DNA of 64,000 bases from Duganella rivi (lineage in GTDB: Bacteria; Pseudomonadota; Gammaproteobacteria; Burkholderiales; Burkholderiaceae_D). Shown here one piece after another: positions 40,770 to 49,825 of this stretch. Both the position numbers and the translations under genes were made by a program. The notes under the pieces were generated by a model. It ran no database searches, was not told the DNA's origin, and was given only the letters and a program-made list of their open reading frames with translations. Location: contig NZ_WWCK01000002.1 of assembly GCF_009857435.1 (NCBI RefSeq), positions 620,001-684,000 on the forward strand. The letters are read 5' to 3'. Numbering within the stretch: the first letter of the stretch is position 1; every line of letters starts with the position of its first letter.

Positions 40770-43730
40770 ATGCAGACACCATTGCCTCAAAAACTGATTT
40801 GCCTGGCCGTCGCCGGCGCGTGCGCCGTACTGGCCATGCCCGCCTACGCCCAAGAAGCGCAGCCAGCCCAGCCAGCCCAGGCCGAAGCGCCGGCCAAGGC
40901 CAGCGCCGACACCACCGCCAGCCAGCCGACCGCGGAAACCACCGTGGTCGTATCCGGCTCGCGCATTGCCGCGCGCGGCTTCACCCAGCCGACCCCGACC
41001 ACCACGCTGTCGTCGGCCGACCTCGACAAGGCCGCCAAGCCCAACATCTTTGAATCGCTGATCGAACTGCCAGCCTTGCAGGGCAGCACCGGCCGCACCA
41101 CCAACACCTTCAGTACCTCGAGCGGCATCCAGGGCTTGTCGTCGCTGTCGCTGCGCGGCCTCGGCACGCTGCGTACCCTGACGCTGCTGGACGGCCAGCG
41201 CGTTGTCGGCGCCAACGTGACCGGCGTGACCGACGTCAGCCAGTTCCCGCAATTGCTGGTCAAGCGCGTGGACGTGGTCACCGGCGGCGCCTCGGCATCC
41301 TACGGCTCGGACGCCATCGGCGGCGTGGTCAACTTCATCACCGACAAGAAATTCACTGGCTTCAAGGCCAACGTGTCCGGCGGCGAAACCAAGTACCACG
41401 ACGACAAGGCCGGCACCGTGCAAGCGGCCTGGGGCAAGGGCTTTGCCGACGATCGGCTGCACGTGACTGTGAGCGGCGAATTCACCAAGCAGAACGGCAT
41501 CGACTCGCCGGGCTTCGGCCAGGTGGGCGCCGGCGGCCGTACCTGGTACAACAACCCGGCCCTGCAGGAATCGACCAAGGAAATGCAGGCGGCCGGCTTG
41601 CCGCGCTACCGCATGATCAGCAACGCCCAGCACATCCAGTACGCCAAGTACGGCCTGATCACCAACGGCCCGCTGAAAGGCACGGCCTTCGGCCCCGGCG
41701 GCACGCCGTATCCATTCCAGTACGGCACCGATTGCGTCGGCAACTTCTGCATCGGCGGCGACCGCGAGGGCAGCGTCGGCGCCGGCACCAACCTGGCCAT
41801 GAACTTCAAGCGCAAGGTGGCTTACACCCGCATCTCGTGGAATCTGGACGACGACAATGAAATCTACGTGACCGGCAACTGGGCGCAAGTGACCTCGGCG
41901 TTCTCGCCGAACCCGGGCGCGGCCAAGCAGGGCAACCTGTCGATCAAGTGCGACAACGCCTACCTGCCGGCATCGGTGGCGGCCGGTTGCGTGTCCGGTT
42001 ACCCAACTGGCGTGATGTCGGTCGGCACCTCGAACGGCGAGTTCCCGGCCAACATCAGCGTCAACCCGATGCGCACCCAGCGCCGCGGCGTGATCGGCGC
42101 CAACGGTAAATTCGCGCTGTTCGGCAAGGACTGGTCGTACGACGCTTACGCCGAGCACGGCGAGAACACCACTGTGATCCACGTAAACAACATCACGCTC
42201 AATCCGCGCTACAACTTCGCCATCGACGCGATCAAGGATCCGGCCACCGGCCAGATCGTGTGCCGCAGTGCTGCCGCGCGCGCCGCCGGCTGCCAGCCGA
42301 TCAATATCTTCGGCAACGTGCCGATCAACATGGCGGGCTGGAACTACATCGCGCCATCGACCGGGCCGATGCAGCATACGGATTCATCGCAGAATGTTGT
42401 TAGCGCTAACATCAATGGTGAACTGGCGCAAGGCTGGGCCGGCCCGATCTCGCTGGCGTTTGGCGGCGAGTGGCGCCGCGAAGAGTACTCGGTGTACGGC
42501 GATCCTTACGGCGCCGGGCTGGATACCGTGTCGCCGTACAGCGCGAGCTACCCGGCCGACCCGACCCTGTCGACCACCGGCGACAACTGGTTCGCGGGCA
42601 ACTACCACAACGGCAAGGGCGCGTTCACCGTGCGTGAAGCGTATGCCGAGCTGAACATCCCGTTCCTGAAGTCGGCCACCTTCGGCGAAGCCAACCTCAA
42701 CATCGCTGACCGCGAGGAGAAGTACAGCACTGCCGGCAAGGCGCGCGCGTGGAAGCTGGGCGCGACGTGGCAAACCCCGATCGACGGCCTGCGTCTGCGC
42801 GCGGTCGCCTCGAAGGATGTGCGGGCGCCGAACTTGTCGGAACTGTTTGCCGCCATGACTGTGACCAACCAGGCCGTCAACAACAACCAGGGCCAGTCGA
42901 TCCAGATCCAGCAGCGCAACGTCGGCAATCCAGCGCTGAAGCCGGAAGAAGCACGCAACAACTCGTTCGGCCTGGTGCTGAGCCAGCCGAGCTGGGCGCG
43001 CAACTTCAACTTCTCGGTCGATTACTACGACATCAAGGTGCGCAACGTGATCAGCTCGCTGAACCCGCAGCAGGAAGTTGACCTGTGCTACGGCGGCAAC
43101 CAGCAGGTGTGCTCGGCGGTGTCGATCAACGGGCCTGCCGGCACCAACTACGTGCTAGCGCAGAGCTTCAACTTCGCCTCGCTGCATACGCGCGGTGTCG
43201 ACTTCGAGATGGCCTACCGCAAGAACATGAACGAGTTCGGCTTGCCGGGCACGGTCACGCTGCGCGGCCTGGCCTCGCGCATGATCCACTCGATCTCCGA
43301 TCCGGGCGTGCCGGGCACCACGCCAATCGAAGGCGCCGGCGCGATGACCGGCGCCACGCCGAAGTGGAAAGCGCTGGTGCAGCAGTCGTGGGACGGCCTG
43401 ATGGGCGGCAAGCTGGGCCTGAACCTGAGCGAGCGCTGGATTGGCGCCGGTGTGTTCAATAACGAATACATCGAGTGCCAGACCAACTGCCCGCTGCCGA
43501 CGGCGGCGCATCCGACCATCTACGACAACCACATGCCTGGTGCGGTCTACTTCGACTTTGGCGGCAACTACCAATACTCGAAGCAGGTGTCGGCTTACTT
43601 CAAGATCGACAACCTGGCCGACCGCGCGCCGGTGCTGGTGCCGCAGACCAACCTCAGCCTCGGCCTCAATCCGGCCGTGTATGACTCGGTGGGCCGTACC
43701 TTCCGTGTCGGCGTGCGCATGAACTTCTAA
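40770..43730 (+). CDS. TonB-dependent outer-membrane receptor
   Basis: About 986 residues from the ATG preceded by GGAG; longer in-frame starts overlap the GH95 end. Signal peptide MQTPLPQKLICLAVAGACAV to AYAQ, then an Ala/Pro/Gln-rich stretch of about 30 residues, the plug domain (VVVSGSRIAARGFTQPTP, SLRGLGTLRTLTLLDGQRVV, GSDAIGGVVNFITDKKF) and a large beta barrel ending FRVGVRMNF. The family is the carbohydrate-type TonB receptor common in this group. Between GH95 and a permease, it probably imports oligosaccharides freed at the surface. A perfect 14-bp operator-like palindrome lies within it at 42398. Confidence 0.94.
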   Translation: MQTPLPQKLICLAVAGACAVLAMPAYAQEAQPAQPAQAEAPAKASADTTASQPTAETTVVVSGSRIAARGFTQPTPTTTLSSADLDKAAKPNIFESLIELPALQGSTGRTTNTFSTSSGIQGLSSLSLRGLGTLRTLTLLDGQRVVGANVTGVTDVSQFPQLLVKRVDVVTGGASASYGSDAIGGVVNFITDKKFTGFKANVSGGETKYHDDKAGTVQAAWGKGFADDRLHVTVSGEFTKQNGIDSPGFGQVGAGGRTWYNNPALQESTKEMQAAGLPRYRMISNAQHIQYAKYGLITNGPLKGTAFGPGGTPYPFQYGTDCVGNFCIGGDREGSVGAGTNLAMNFKRKVAYTRISWNLDDDNEIYVTGNWAQVTSAFSPNPGAAKQGNLSIKCDNAYLPASVAAGCVSGYPTGVMSVGTSNGEFPANISVNPMRTQRRGVIGANGKFALFGKDWSYDAYAEHGENTTVIHVNNITLNPRYNFAIDAIKDPATGQIVCRSAAARAAGCQPINIFGNVPINMAGWNYIAPSTGPMQHTDSSQNVVSANINGELAQGWAGPISLAFGGEWRREEYSVYGDPYGAGLDTVSPYSASYPADPTLSTTGDNWFAGNYHNGKGAFTVREAYAELNIPFLKSATFGEANLNIADREEKYSTAGKARAWKLGATWQTPIDGLRLRAVASKDVRAPNLSELFAAMTVTNQAVNNNQGQSIQIQQRNVGNPALKPEEARNNSFGLVLSQPSWARNFNFSVDYYDIKVRNVISSLNPQQEVDLCYGGNQQVCSAVSINGPAGTNYVLAQSFNFASLHTRGVDFEMAYRKNMNEFGLPGTVTLRGLASRMIHSISDPGVPGTTPIEGAGAMTGATPKWKALVQQSWDGLMGGKLGLNLSERWIGAGVFNNEYIECQTNCPLPTAAHPTIYDNHMPGAVYFDFGGNYQYSKQVSAYFKIDNLADRAPVLVPQTNLSLGLNPAVYDSVGRTFRVGVRMNF
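42397..42412. promoter_or_regulatory. Perfect operator-like palindrome inside the TonB receptor gene
   Basis: TGTTAGCGCTAACA (42398-42411) is a perfect 14-bp palindrome; with flanks TTGTTA-GCGC-TAACAT it fits ATGTTA-N4-TAACAT with one mismatch and agrees with the upstream site TGTTACCGCAAACA in 12 of 14 positions. It encodes VSAN. A distant auxiliary operator for looping or roadblock is possible. Confidence 0.45.
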
Positions 43731-43743
43731 GGAGAAGCCAGCT

Positions 43744-45051
43744 GTGTGGAATCTGTTTTCCGTACTGCTGGCGGTCGGCCTGTTGACCATCATGATCGCG
43801 TGGGGCAAGGTTCAGCCGCTCCTCGCATTCGTGTTGGCTGCCATGGCCGCCGCCTTGATGCTGGGCGTGCCGCTGGCCAAGATTCCGACCGTCATCGACA
43901 AGGGCATCGGAGATTTGCTTGGTTCGCTGGTGGTGGTGATTTGCGTCGGCGCCGTGTTCGGCAAGCTGATTGCCGACAGCGGCGCCGCGCGGCGCATCGC
44001 CATCAGCCTGATCGATAGCATGGGCCCGAAGCGCATGCCGATCGCCATGACCGTCACCGGTTTCGTGGTCGGCCTGCCGCTGTACTACAACGTTGGTTTC
44101 GTGTTGATGATTCCGCTGATCTTCTCGCTGGTGTACCAGTCGGGGCGGCCGGCGGTGGCGCTGGGCATGCCGCTGCTGGCGGGCCTGTCGATTGCGCACG
44201 GCTTCCTGCCGCCGCACCCGTCGCCGACCGCGCTGGTGGCGGCGGTGCACGCGGACATGGGCAAGACGCTGTTGTACGGCATGATCGTGGCCATTCCCAC
44301 GCTGATCATCGCCGGCCCGGTGTTTGCGATGACGCTGAAAAATATCCGTGCCGAGCCGGCCGCCATCTTCCGCAGCGAGCCCAAGCCCGATCACGAGTTG
44401 CCGGGCGCGTTCGCCAGTTTCTTTACTGCGCTGCTGCCGGTCGTACTGCTGGGCGCGTTGACCTTGACCACCTTGCTGCATCCCGAACTGACGCAGTCGC
44501 TGGCTTTCTATTCCAACCCGATGGTGGTGATGCTGGCCTCGTACGGCGTGGCGATTTTTACGCTGGGGCTTAGCCGTGGTCAGACTTTGCCGCAGGTGAT
44601 GGCGTCGGCGCAGGAAGCACTGCGCGAGATCGCCCCCATCCTGCTGATCATTGCTGGCGCTGGCGGCCTGAAGCAGGTGCTGACCGAATCCGGCATCAGC
44701 GCGCAGATGGGCGCCCAACTGGCGAGCTTGCCGGTGCCGCCGCTGCTGCTGGGCTGGGCGGTGGCGACGCTGATCCGTGTTTGCCTCGGCTCGGCCACGG
44801 TGGCCGGCGTAACGGCGGCGGGCGTGGTCGGGCCGCTGGCACAAACTTCGGGTGTCGATCCCAACCTGATGGTGCTGGCGGTCGGCGCGGGCAGCCTGAT
44901 GTTCAGCCACGTCAATGATTCCGCGTTCTGGATGTTCAAGGAGTATTTCGGCTTGTCGCTGAAAGACACCTTCCGCTCTTGGACCATGATGGAAACGCTG
45001 GTCGGCAGTTTCGGCATCCTGTTCATCCTGCTGCTGTCGCTATTCGTTTAA
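43744..45051 (+). CDS. GntP-family gluconate:H+ symporter-like permease
   Basis: Inner-membrane permease of 435 residues with about 12 hydrophobic segments. GTG start with AAGGAG 9 nt upstream, 13 nt after the TonB receptor. GntP-family features: FGKLIADSGAARRIAISLID, GFVVGLPLYYNVGFVLMIPL, HGFLPPHPSPTALV, and the C-terminal FSHVNDSAFWMFKEYFGLS. The family imports gluconate and related sugar acids. Here it suggests an aldonate or uronate as a product of the pathway, and fits the gnt-like operators of this operon. Confidence 0.92.
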   Translation: MWNLFSVLLAVGLLTIMIAWGKVQPLLAFVLAAMAAALMLGVPLAKIPTVIDKGIGDLLGSLVVVICVGAVFGKLIADSGAARRIAISLIDSMGPKRMPIAMTVTGFVVGLPLYYNVGFVLMIPLIFSLVYQSGRPAVALGMPLLAGLSIAHGFLPPHPSPTALVAAVHADMGKTLLYGMIVAIPTLIIAGPVFAMTLKNIRAEPAAIFRSEPKPDHELPGAFASFFTALLPVVLLGALTLTTLLHPELTQSLAFYSNPMVVMLASYGVAIFTLGLSRGQTLPQVMASAQEALREIAPILLIIAGAGGLKQVLTESGISAQMGAQLASLPVPPLLLGWAVATLIRVCLGSATVAGVTAAGVVGPLAQTSGVDPNLMVLAVGAGSLMFSHVNDSAFWMFKEYFGLSLKDTFRSWTMMETLVGSFGILFILLLSLFV

Positions 45052-45069
45052 AGAATTGAGGAGACTTTT

Positions 45070-48069
45070 TTGAATTACCGATTCATTCCATTAGCGCTGC
45101 TGGCGCTGGTGCTGGAGGCGCAAGCGGCGCCGGCCTCGGTGTCGGCCTACCAAAGCCTGCCCGACGACCCCGGCGCCGTGATCGCGCGCGCCAAGGGCGA
45201 CGGCGTTGCCGATGACAGCGACGCGCTGCAACAAGCGATCAACAGCGCCGCCAACAAGGGCGCGGGCGGCGTGGTGTTCCTGCCGTCGGGCCGCTACCGC
45301 ATCACCCGCAGCATCCTGATTCCGATTGCTGTGCGCGTCTACGGCGTCGGCAAAACGCGGCCGGTGCTGGTGCTGGGCGCGAATACGCCGGGCTTCCAGA
45401 AGGGCGTGGCCAACATGGTGATCTTCACCGGCACCGATACCTACAACATCGGCAAGGTCGCCATGCCAGTGCCGAGCGCCGTGCCGTTCAGCACCGAGCC
45501 GGGCAAGGCCGTGCGCGACGCCAACTCGTCGACCTTCTACTCGGTGCTGTCCAACGTCGACTTTGAAGTGGGCGACGGCAATCCCGCCGCCAGCGGCGTG
45601 CGCATGCACACGGCGCAGCACTCCAACCTGTCGCACATCGATTTTCGCATGGGTTCGGGACTGGCGGGCGTCTACCAGGTCGGCAATATCGCCTACAACC
45701 TGCGCTTCTACGGCGGCCGCTACGGCATTCTGGCCGAGAAGACCTCGCCGGCGTGGCAATTCACCTTGCTCGACTCGCAGTTTGACGGCCAGCGCGATGC
45801 CGCCATCCGCGAACATGAGGCGGCGCTTACGCTGGCCAACACGGAAATCCGCAACACGCCGGTCGGCATCGAGATTGACCGTGGCTATGGCGACTGGCTG
45901 TGGGGGCACGACGTGCGCCTGGAGAATGTCTCCAAGGCCGGCGTCATTATCAGCAACGAGAACAACGCCTACACGCAGGTCGGCTTCGAGCGCATCAGCG
46001 CGCGCAACGTACCGGTGTTTGCCCACTTCCGCGACAGCGGCAAGCAGTTGGCGGGGCAGGGCCGCAACTACCAGGTCAGCGAATTCAATCACGGCCTGAA
46101 GTTGTCGGCGCTGGGCGAACCGGGCCAGTTCGACACCAGCTATCGCACCACCGCGCTGCCGGCGAAGATCAACACCGACCGCATCCTGCGCGCCTTGCCG
46201 CCAACCGCCGACTGGGCCAGCGTGCGCAGCTTCGGCGCCAAGGGCGACGGCGTGACCGACGACACCGCCGCGATCCAGAAAGCGATCGACAGCCGCCGCG
46301 TGGTCTACCTGCCGCTCGGCCTGTACGCGGTGAACGACACCATTCGCCTCAAGCCGGACACCGTGCTGATCGGCCTGCACCCCGGCCAGACCCGCTTGCT
46401 GCTGCCGAACGGTTCGCCGCTGTACCAGGGCACGGACACGCCCAAGGCGCTGCTGGAAAGCGCGCGCGGCGGCGACGCCATCGTGACCGGCATCGGCCTG
46501 ATGACGGGCGAGGTCAACCCGCGCGCGGTAGCGTTGCTGTGGCGCGCCGGCGAACACTCGCTGGTGGACGATATCCGCCTGCAGTGGGGTTACGGTTCGC
46601 CCACCGATCCGTACAAGAAAAGCGAGCGCTTCGATACCTCGGCGTGGTGGGATCACCAGTACCCGAGCATCTGGGTGACCGATGGCGGCGGTGGCACCTT
46701 CACCGGCGTGTGGTCGCCTGCCGGCCATGCGCAAGCCGGTTTCTACGTGACCAATACCAAGACGCCGGGCCGCGTGTACGAACTGTCCGCCGAGCACCAC
46801 ATCCGCAACGAGATCGTGCTGGACGGCGTGGAAAACTGGTCGTTCTACGCGCCGCAGACCGAGGAAGAAGTACGTGACGGCGCCGATTCGGTATCGCTCG
46901 ATATCCGCAACTCGAAGAACATCCTGCTGGCCAACTACCACGCCTACCGCGTGACCCGCTCGATGAAGCCAGCGCCGACGGCGGTGCAAATCACCAACTC
47001 CAGCGATATCCGCTTCCGCAATGTCGCCGTCAACGGCGAGAGCGGCTTCCCCACCTGCGACGAGGAAGGCTGCGTTGCCGACGTGCGCGCCTCCAAGTAT
47101 CCATACGAGAACGCGATTACCGACGTGACCAACCGCCTGCAAGTGCGCGAGCGCATGTTCTCGGTGCTGGACTACAGCGGCAAGCAAACCACCGCTGCCG
47201 TGGCGCCGGCAAAGGTGGACAAGCTGGAAGAGGGCTTCTATTCGATCGCCGGCGCCGCTGTCGACTCGACCGGCCGGCTGTATTTCATCGATCGACACTT
47301 CCAGCGCATCTTCAGCTACGCGCAGGGCGAGGGTTTGAAGACAGTGAGCGACTACCCGCTCGACCCGGTCAATCTCGCGATCGATGGCAGCGACAACTTG
47401 ATGGTGTTGTCATCCGCCGGCAAGCAGGGCACGGTGTACGCGCTGAAGCCGGGCGTGCCGGGCGCGCTGATCTCGGTGATCAAGCCGACGCCAGCGGCGC
47501 CGCGTCCGCAGGCCCGCGTGGCGTTGCCGGTGAACTACTGGGCCAACGGCGAGTTCGAGGATCAGCTGAACCTGGACACCTACGAGTTCACCACGCTGGC
47601 CGAGATGTTCACGCGCGCCGCAGCCAAGCCGAAAGCCCGCGAGTACGTGTCCCCTGATGGCAGCCTGGTGCTGCCGGCCTTCCGCGTCACCCGCCACGGC
47701 TCGCTCGATCACCTGGGCTACCGCTGGTCGGACACGCTCGATACCCACGGCTTCGTGCCGGCCCAGCCAGGGCAGCGCGTGGTGTTTGCCAACAGCTCGC
47801 AGAACCTCAGCTATAGCGGGTTGGTGGGCGAAGGCGGCGCGATCACTGATCTGAAGCAGGTAGCTGACCGTGGTGGCGAAAGCGTAGCGGTGGGCCCGGA
47901 CGGCAAGGTGTACGTGGCAAACGGGCAGATCTTCATCTACGGTGCGGACGGCAAGCAAAGCGGCCGCATCGACGTGCCTGCGCGCCCGTTGCAACTGATC
48001 TTTGGCGGCGCGGATCGGCGCACCTTGTACATCCTGACCCATCACGCGCTGTACGCCAGCCGCATTTGA
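45070..48069 (+). CDS. Exported pectate-lyase-superfamily / GH55-like beta-helix protein with C-terminal propeller-like domain
   Basis: Protein of 999 residues; TTG start with GAGGAG upstream and a signal peptide (FIPLALLALVLEAQAAPA). Two pectate-lyase-3 repeats begin at about residues 30 (AKGDGVADDSDALQQAI) and 385 (FGAKGDGVTDDTAAIQKAID), as in GH55 beta-1,3-glucanases and phage-type depolymerases. The last 300 residues have NHL/propeller-like segments (RLYFIDRHFQRIFSY, GKVYVANGQIFIYGADG). The exact specificity cannot be told. It is 18 nt after the permease in the same operon and probably depolymerises or trims the target polysaccharide. Confidence 0.8.
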   Translation: MNYRFIPLALLALVLEAQAAPASVSAYQSLPDDPGAVIARAKGDGVADDSDALQQAINSAANKGAGGVVFLPSGRYRITRSILIPIAVRVYGVGKTRPVLVLGANTPGFQKGVANMVIFTGTDTYNIGKVAMPVPSAVPFSTEPGKAVRDANSSTFYSVLSNVDFEVGDGNPAASGVRMHTAQHSNLSHIDFRMGSGLAGVYQVGNIAYNLRFYGGRYGILAEKTSPAWQFTLLDSQFDGQRDAAIREHEAALTLANTEIRNTPVGIEIDRGYGDWLWGHDVRLENVSKAGVIISNENNAYTQVGFERISARNVPVFAHFRDSGKQLAGQGRNYQVSEFNHGLKLSALGEPGQFDTSYRTTALPAKINTDRILRALPPTADWASVRSFGAKGDGVTDDTAAIQKAIDSRRVVYLPLGLYAVNDTIRLKPDTVLIGLHPGQTRLLLPNGSPLYQGTDTPKALLESARGGDAIVTGIGLMTGEVNPRAVALLWRAGEHSLVDDIRLQWGYGSPTDPYKKSERFDTSAWWDHQYPSIWVTDGGGGTFTGVWSPAGHAQAGFYVTNTKTPGRVYELSAEHHIRNEIVLDGVENWSFYAPQTEEEVRDGADSVSLDIRNSKNILLANYHAYRVTRSMKPAPTAVQITNSSDIRFRNVAVNGESGFPTCDEEGCVADVRASKYPYENAITDVTNRLQVRERMFSVLDYSGKQTTAAVAPAKVDKLEEGFYSIAGAAVDSTGRLYFIDRHFQRIFSYAQGEGLKTVSDYPLDPVNLAIDGSDNLMVLSSAGKQGTVYALKPGVPGALISVIKPTPAAPRPQARVALPVNYWANGEFEDQLNLDTYEFTTLAEMFTRAAAKPKAREYVSPDGSLVLPAFRVTRHGSLDHLGYRWSDTLDTHGFVPAQPGQRVVFANSSQNLSYSGLVGEGGAITDLKQVADRGGESVAVGPDGKVYVANGQIFIYGADGKQSGRIDVPARPLQLIFGGADRRTLYILTHHALYASRI

Positions 48070-48072
48070 CCG

Positions 48073-48123
48073 GTGTTGTTGTAGTAGTTGTAGTTGTTGT
48101 ACTTGTAGTGTTGTACTTTGTAG
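48073..48123 (+). repeat. GTT/GTA low-complexity tract
   Basis: A 51-bp run built from GTTGTT, GTAGTA and GTTGTA triplets with a few interruptions, just after the stop codon of the beta-helix protein. On the plus strand it has only one or two C residues and differs strongly from the GC-rich surroundings. It looks like a decayed trinucleotide microsatellite. Confidence 0.7.
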
Positions 48124-48151
48124 TCTCTCCCGGCCTCCGCAGAGGTCGTTA

Positions 48152-48184
48152 GCCGCTGCCATGCGTGGCAGCGGCCTTTTTTTT
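48152..48184 (+). terminator. Strong rho-independent terminator
   Basis: Perfect 10-bp stem GCCGCTGCCA (48152-48161) / TGGCAGCGGC (48166-48175) with a TGCG loop, followed by CC-free run of eight T after one C. It ends the GH95-TonB-GntP-beta-helix operon. Confidence 0.93.
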
Positions 48185-48207
48185 ATAACGTCCAACTCAT
48201 ACCTGCC

Positions 48208-49767
48208 ATGAAAAAAATTCTTCAGCTGATCGCGTGCGTGACCGTGTTGGCGACGGCGACAATGCCGGCCGGCGCTGCGGATCAAATTACGGTCAGCATC
48301 GACGCCGGTGCTGCCGGCCCCACCATCGACCGCCACTTGTTCGGCCAGTTCGCCGAGCACCTCGGCCACGGCATCTACGGTGGCGTCTGGGTCGGCCGCG
48401 ATTCGCCGATTCCGAACACGCGCGGCATCCGCAACGACGTGGTGGCGGCTCTGAAGGCCATCAAGGTGCCTAACGTGCGCTGGCCGGGTGGCTGCTTTGC
48501 CGACGAATATCACTGGCGCAACGGTATCGGTCCCGCTGCCCAGCGCCGCGCCGGGCGCAATCCCAACTGGGGCGGGGTGGTTGAACCCAACACCTTTGGC
48601 ACGGACGAATTCATGGACTTCGTCGGCCAGCTTGGCGCTGAGGCCTACATCTCGGCCAACGTCGGCTCCGGCACGCGGCAAGAGGCGGCCGAGTGGCTGG
48701 AATACCTGACCGCCGAGCAGACCGCGCTGGGCGATGAACGCGCCGCCAACGGCCACGCGGCGCCGTACAAGGTGGCGTTTTGGGGCATCGGCAATGAAAG
48801 CTGGGGCTGCGGCGGCGCCATGAGTGCCGAGCACTATCTCGAAGAACTGAAGGCCTACTCGCGCTTCAGCCGCAACTACAATCCGGCGCAGCAGATGCGC
48901 CAGATCGCGGTGGGGCCGGACGGCGCGAAGACCGAATACACCGAGACCATCATGCGCGCGTGGGCCAGCAAGACGTGGAGCTGGAATATCGACGGCTTGT
49001 CGCTGCACTCCTACACCTTGAATGGCTGGCCGCCGTCGGTCAAGGCGACCGGCTTTGGCGAGGAAGAGTACGCGCGCTTCATCAAGGAAACGCTGGGCAT
49101 GGACGCGCTGATCCGCAAGCATGGCGCCATCATGGATCGCTACGATCCGCAGAAGAAAGTGGCGCTGGTGGTGGACGAGTGGGGTTCATGGCTGGCGCCG
49201 ACGCCGGGCACCGATCCCGGCTTCCTGATGCAGCAGAATTCGCAGCGCGACGCCATGGTGGCCGCGCTCAACCTCAACATCTTTGCGCGCCATGCCGCGC
49301 GGGTGCGGATGGCCAATATCGCGCAGATGATCAATGTGCTGCAAGCCATGATCTTAACCGACCAGGAAAAGATGGTGCTGACGCCGACCTACCACGTGTT
49401 CAAGATGTACGTGCCGTTCCACGACGCCACCTTGCTGCCGGCAACGTTCAAGGCCGGCACCTATCGCCACGGCCAGTACGCCATGCCGCGCGTGGATGCG
49501 ATGGCGGCGCGCGGCACCGACGGCAAGCTGTGGGTGGCGCTGGCCAACATCGATTTCAAGCGCCCGGTGGAATTGGCGCTGGCCGTGGCCGGAAAAACCG
49601 TGAGTACCGCTTCCGGCCAAGTGCTGTCGTCGCCCCATGCGGACAGCGTCAACACCTTCGCCGCGCCGGACACGGTGAAGCCAGCCGCGCTGGACGTCAA
49701 GCTAGTGAACGGCAAGCCGGTGCTGATGCTGGCGCCGCGCTCGATTGCGGTGCTCGCACTGGAGTAA
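48208..49767 (+). CDS. Exported GH51 alpha-L-arabinofuranosidase
   Basis: Protein of 519 residues with signal peptide MKKILQLIACVTVLATATMP to AGAA. Family 51 retaining hydrolase: acid/base Glu197 in WGIGNESWGCGG, nucleophile Glu324 in LVVDEWGSW, substrate-loop HLFGQFAEHLGHGIYGGVWVG, and a C-terminal beta domain with LTPTYHVFKMYVPF. It removes terminal arabinofuranose from arabinans, arabinoxylans or arabinogalactans. No Shine-Dalgarno sequence precedes the ATG, which is 24 nt after the T-run of the terminator; a TATAAC (48184-48189) overlaps that T-run and could be the -10 of a nearly leaderless transcript. Confidence 0.92.
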   Translation: MKKILQLIACVTVLATATMPAGAADQITVSIDAGAAGPTIDRHLFGQFAEHLGHGIYGGVWVGRDSPIPNTRGIRNDVVAALKAIKVPNVRWPGGCFADEYHWRNGIGPAAQRRAGRNPNWGGVVEPNTFGTDEFMDFVGQLGAEAYISANVGSGTRQEAAEWLEYLTAEQTALGDERAANGHAAPYKVAFWGIGNESWGCGGAMSAEHYLEELKAYSRFSRNYNPAQQMRQIAVGPDGAKTEYTETIMRAWASKTWSWNIDGLSLHSYTLNGWPPSVKATGFGEEEYARFIKETLGMDALIRKHGAIMDRYDPQKKVALVVDEWGSWLAPTPGTDPGFLMQQNSQRDAMVAALNLNIFARHAARVRMANIAQMINVLQAMILTDQEKMVLTPTYHVFKMYVPFHDATLLPATFKAGTYRHGQYAMPRVDAMAARGTDGKLWVALANIDFKRPVELALAVAGKTVSTASGQVLSSPHADSVNTFAAPDTVKPAALDVKLVNGKPVLMLAPRSIAVLALE

Positions 49768-49825
49768 CTTTCGCTTAGAATGTCGTTGCTAAGATTCCAA
49801 TTGATGTTCGGAGAAGGGCGACAAG

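Noticed and set aside
48070-48151. A CRISPR-like or repeat-array reading of the GTT/GTA tract
   Set aside because: There are no spaced direct repeats of constant length, only a triplet-rich run.
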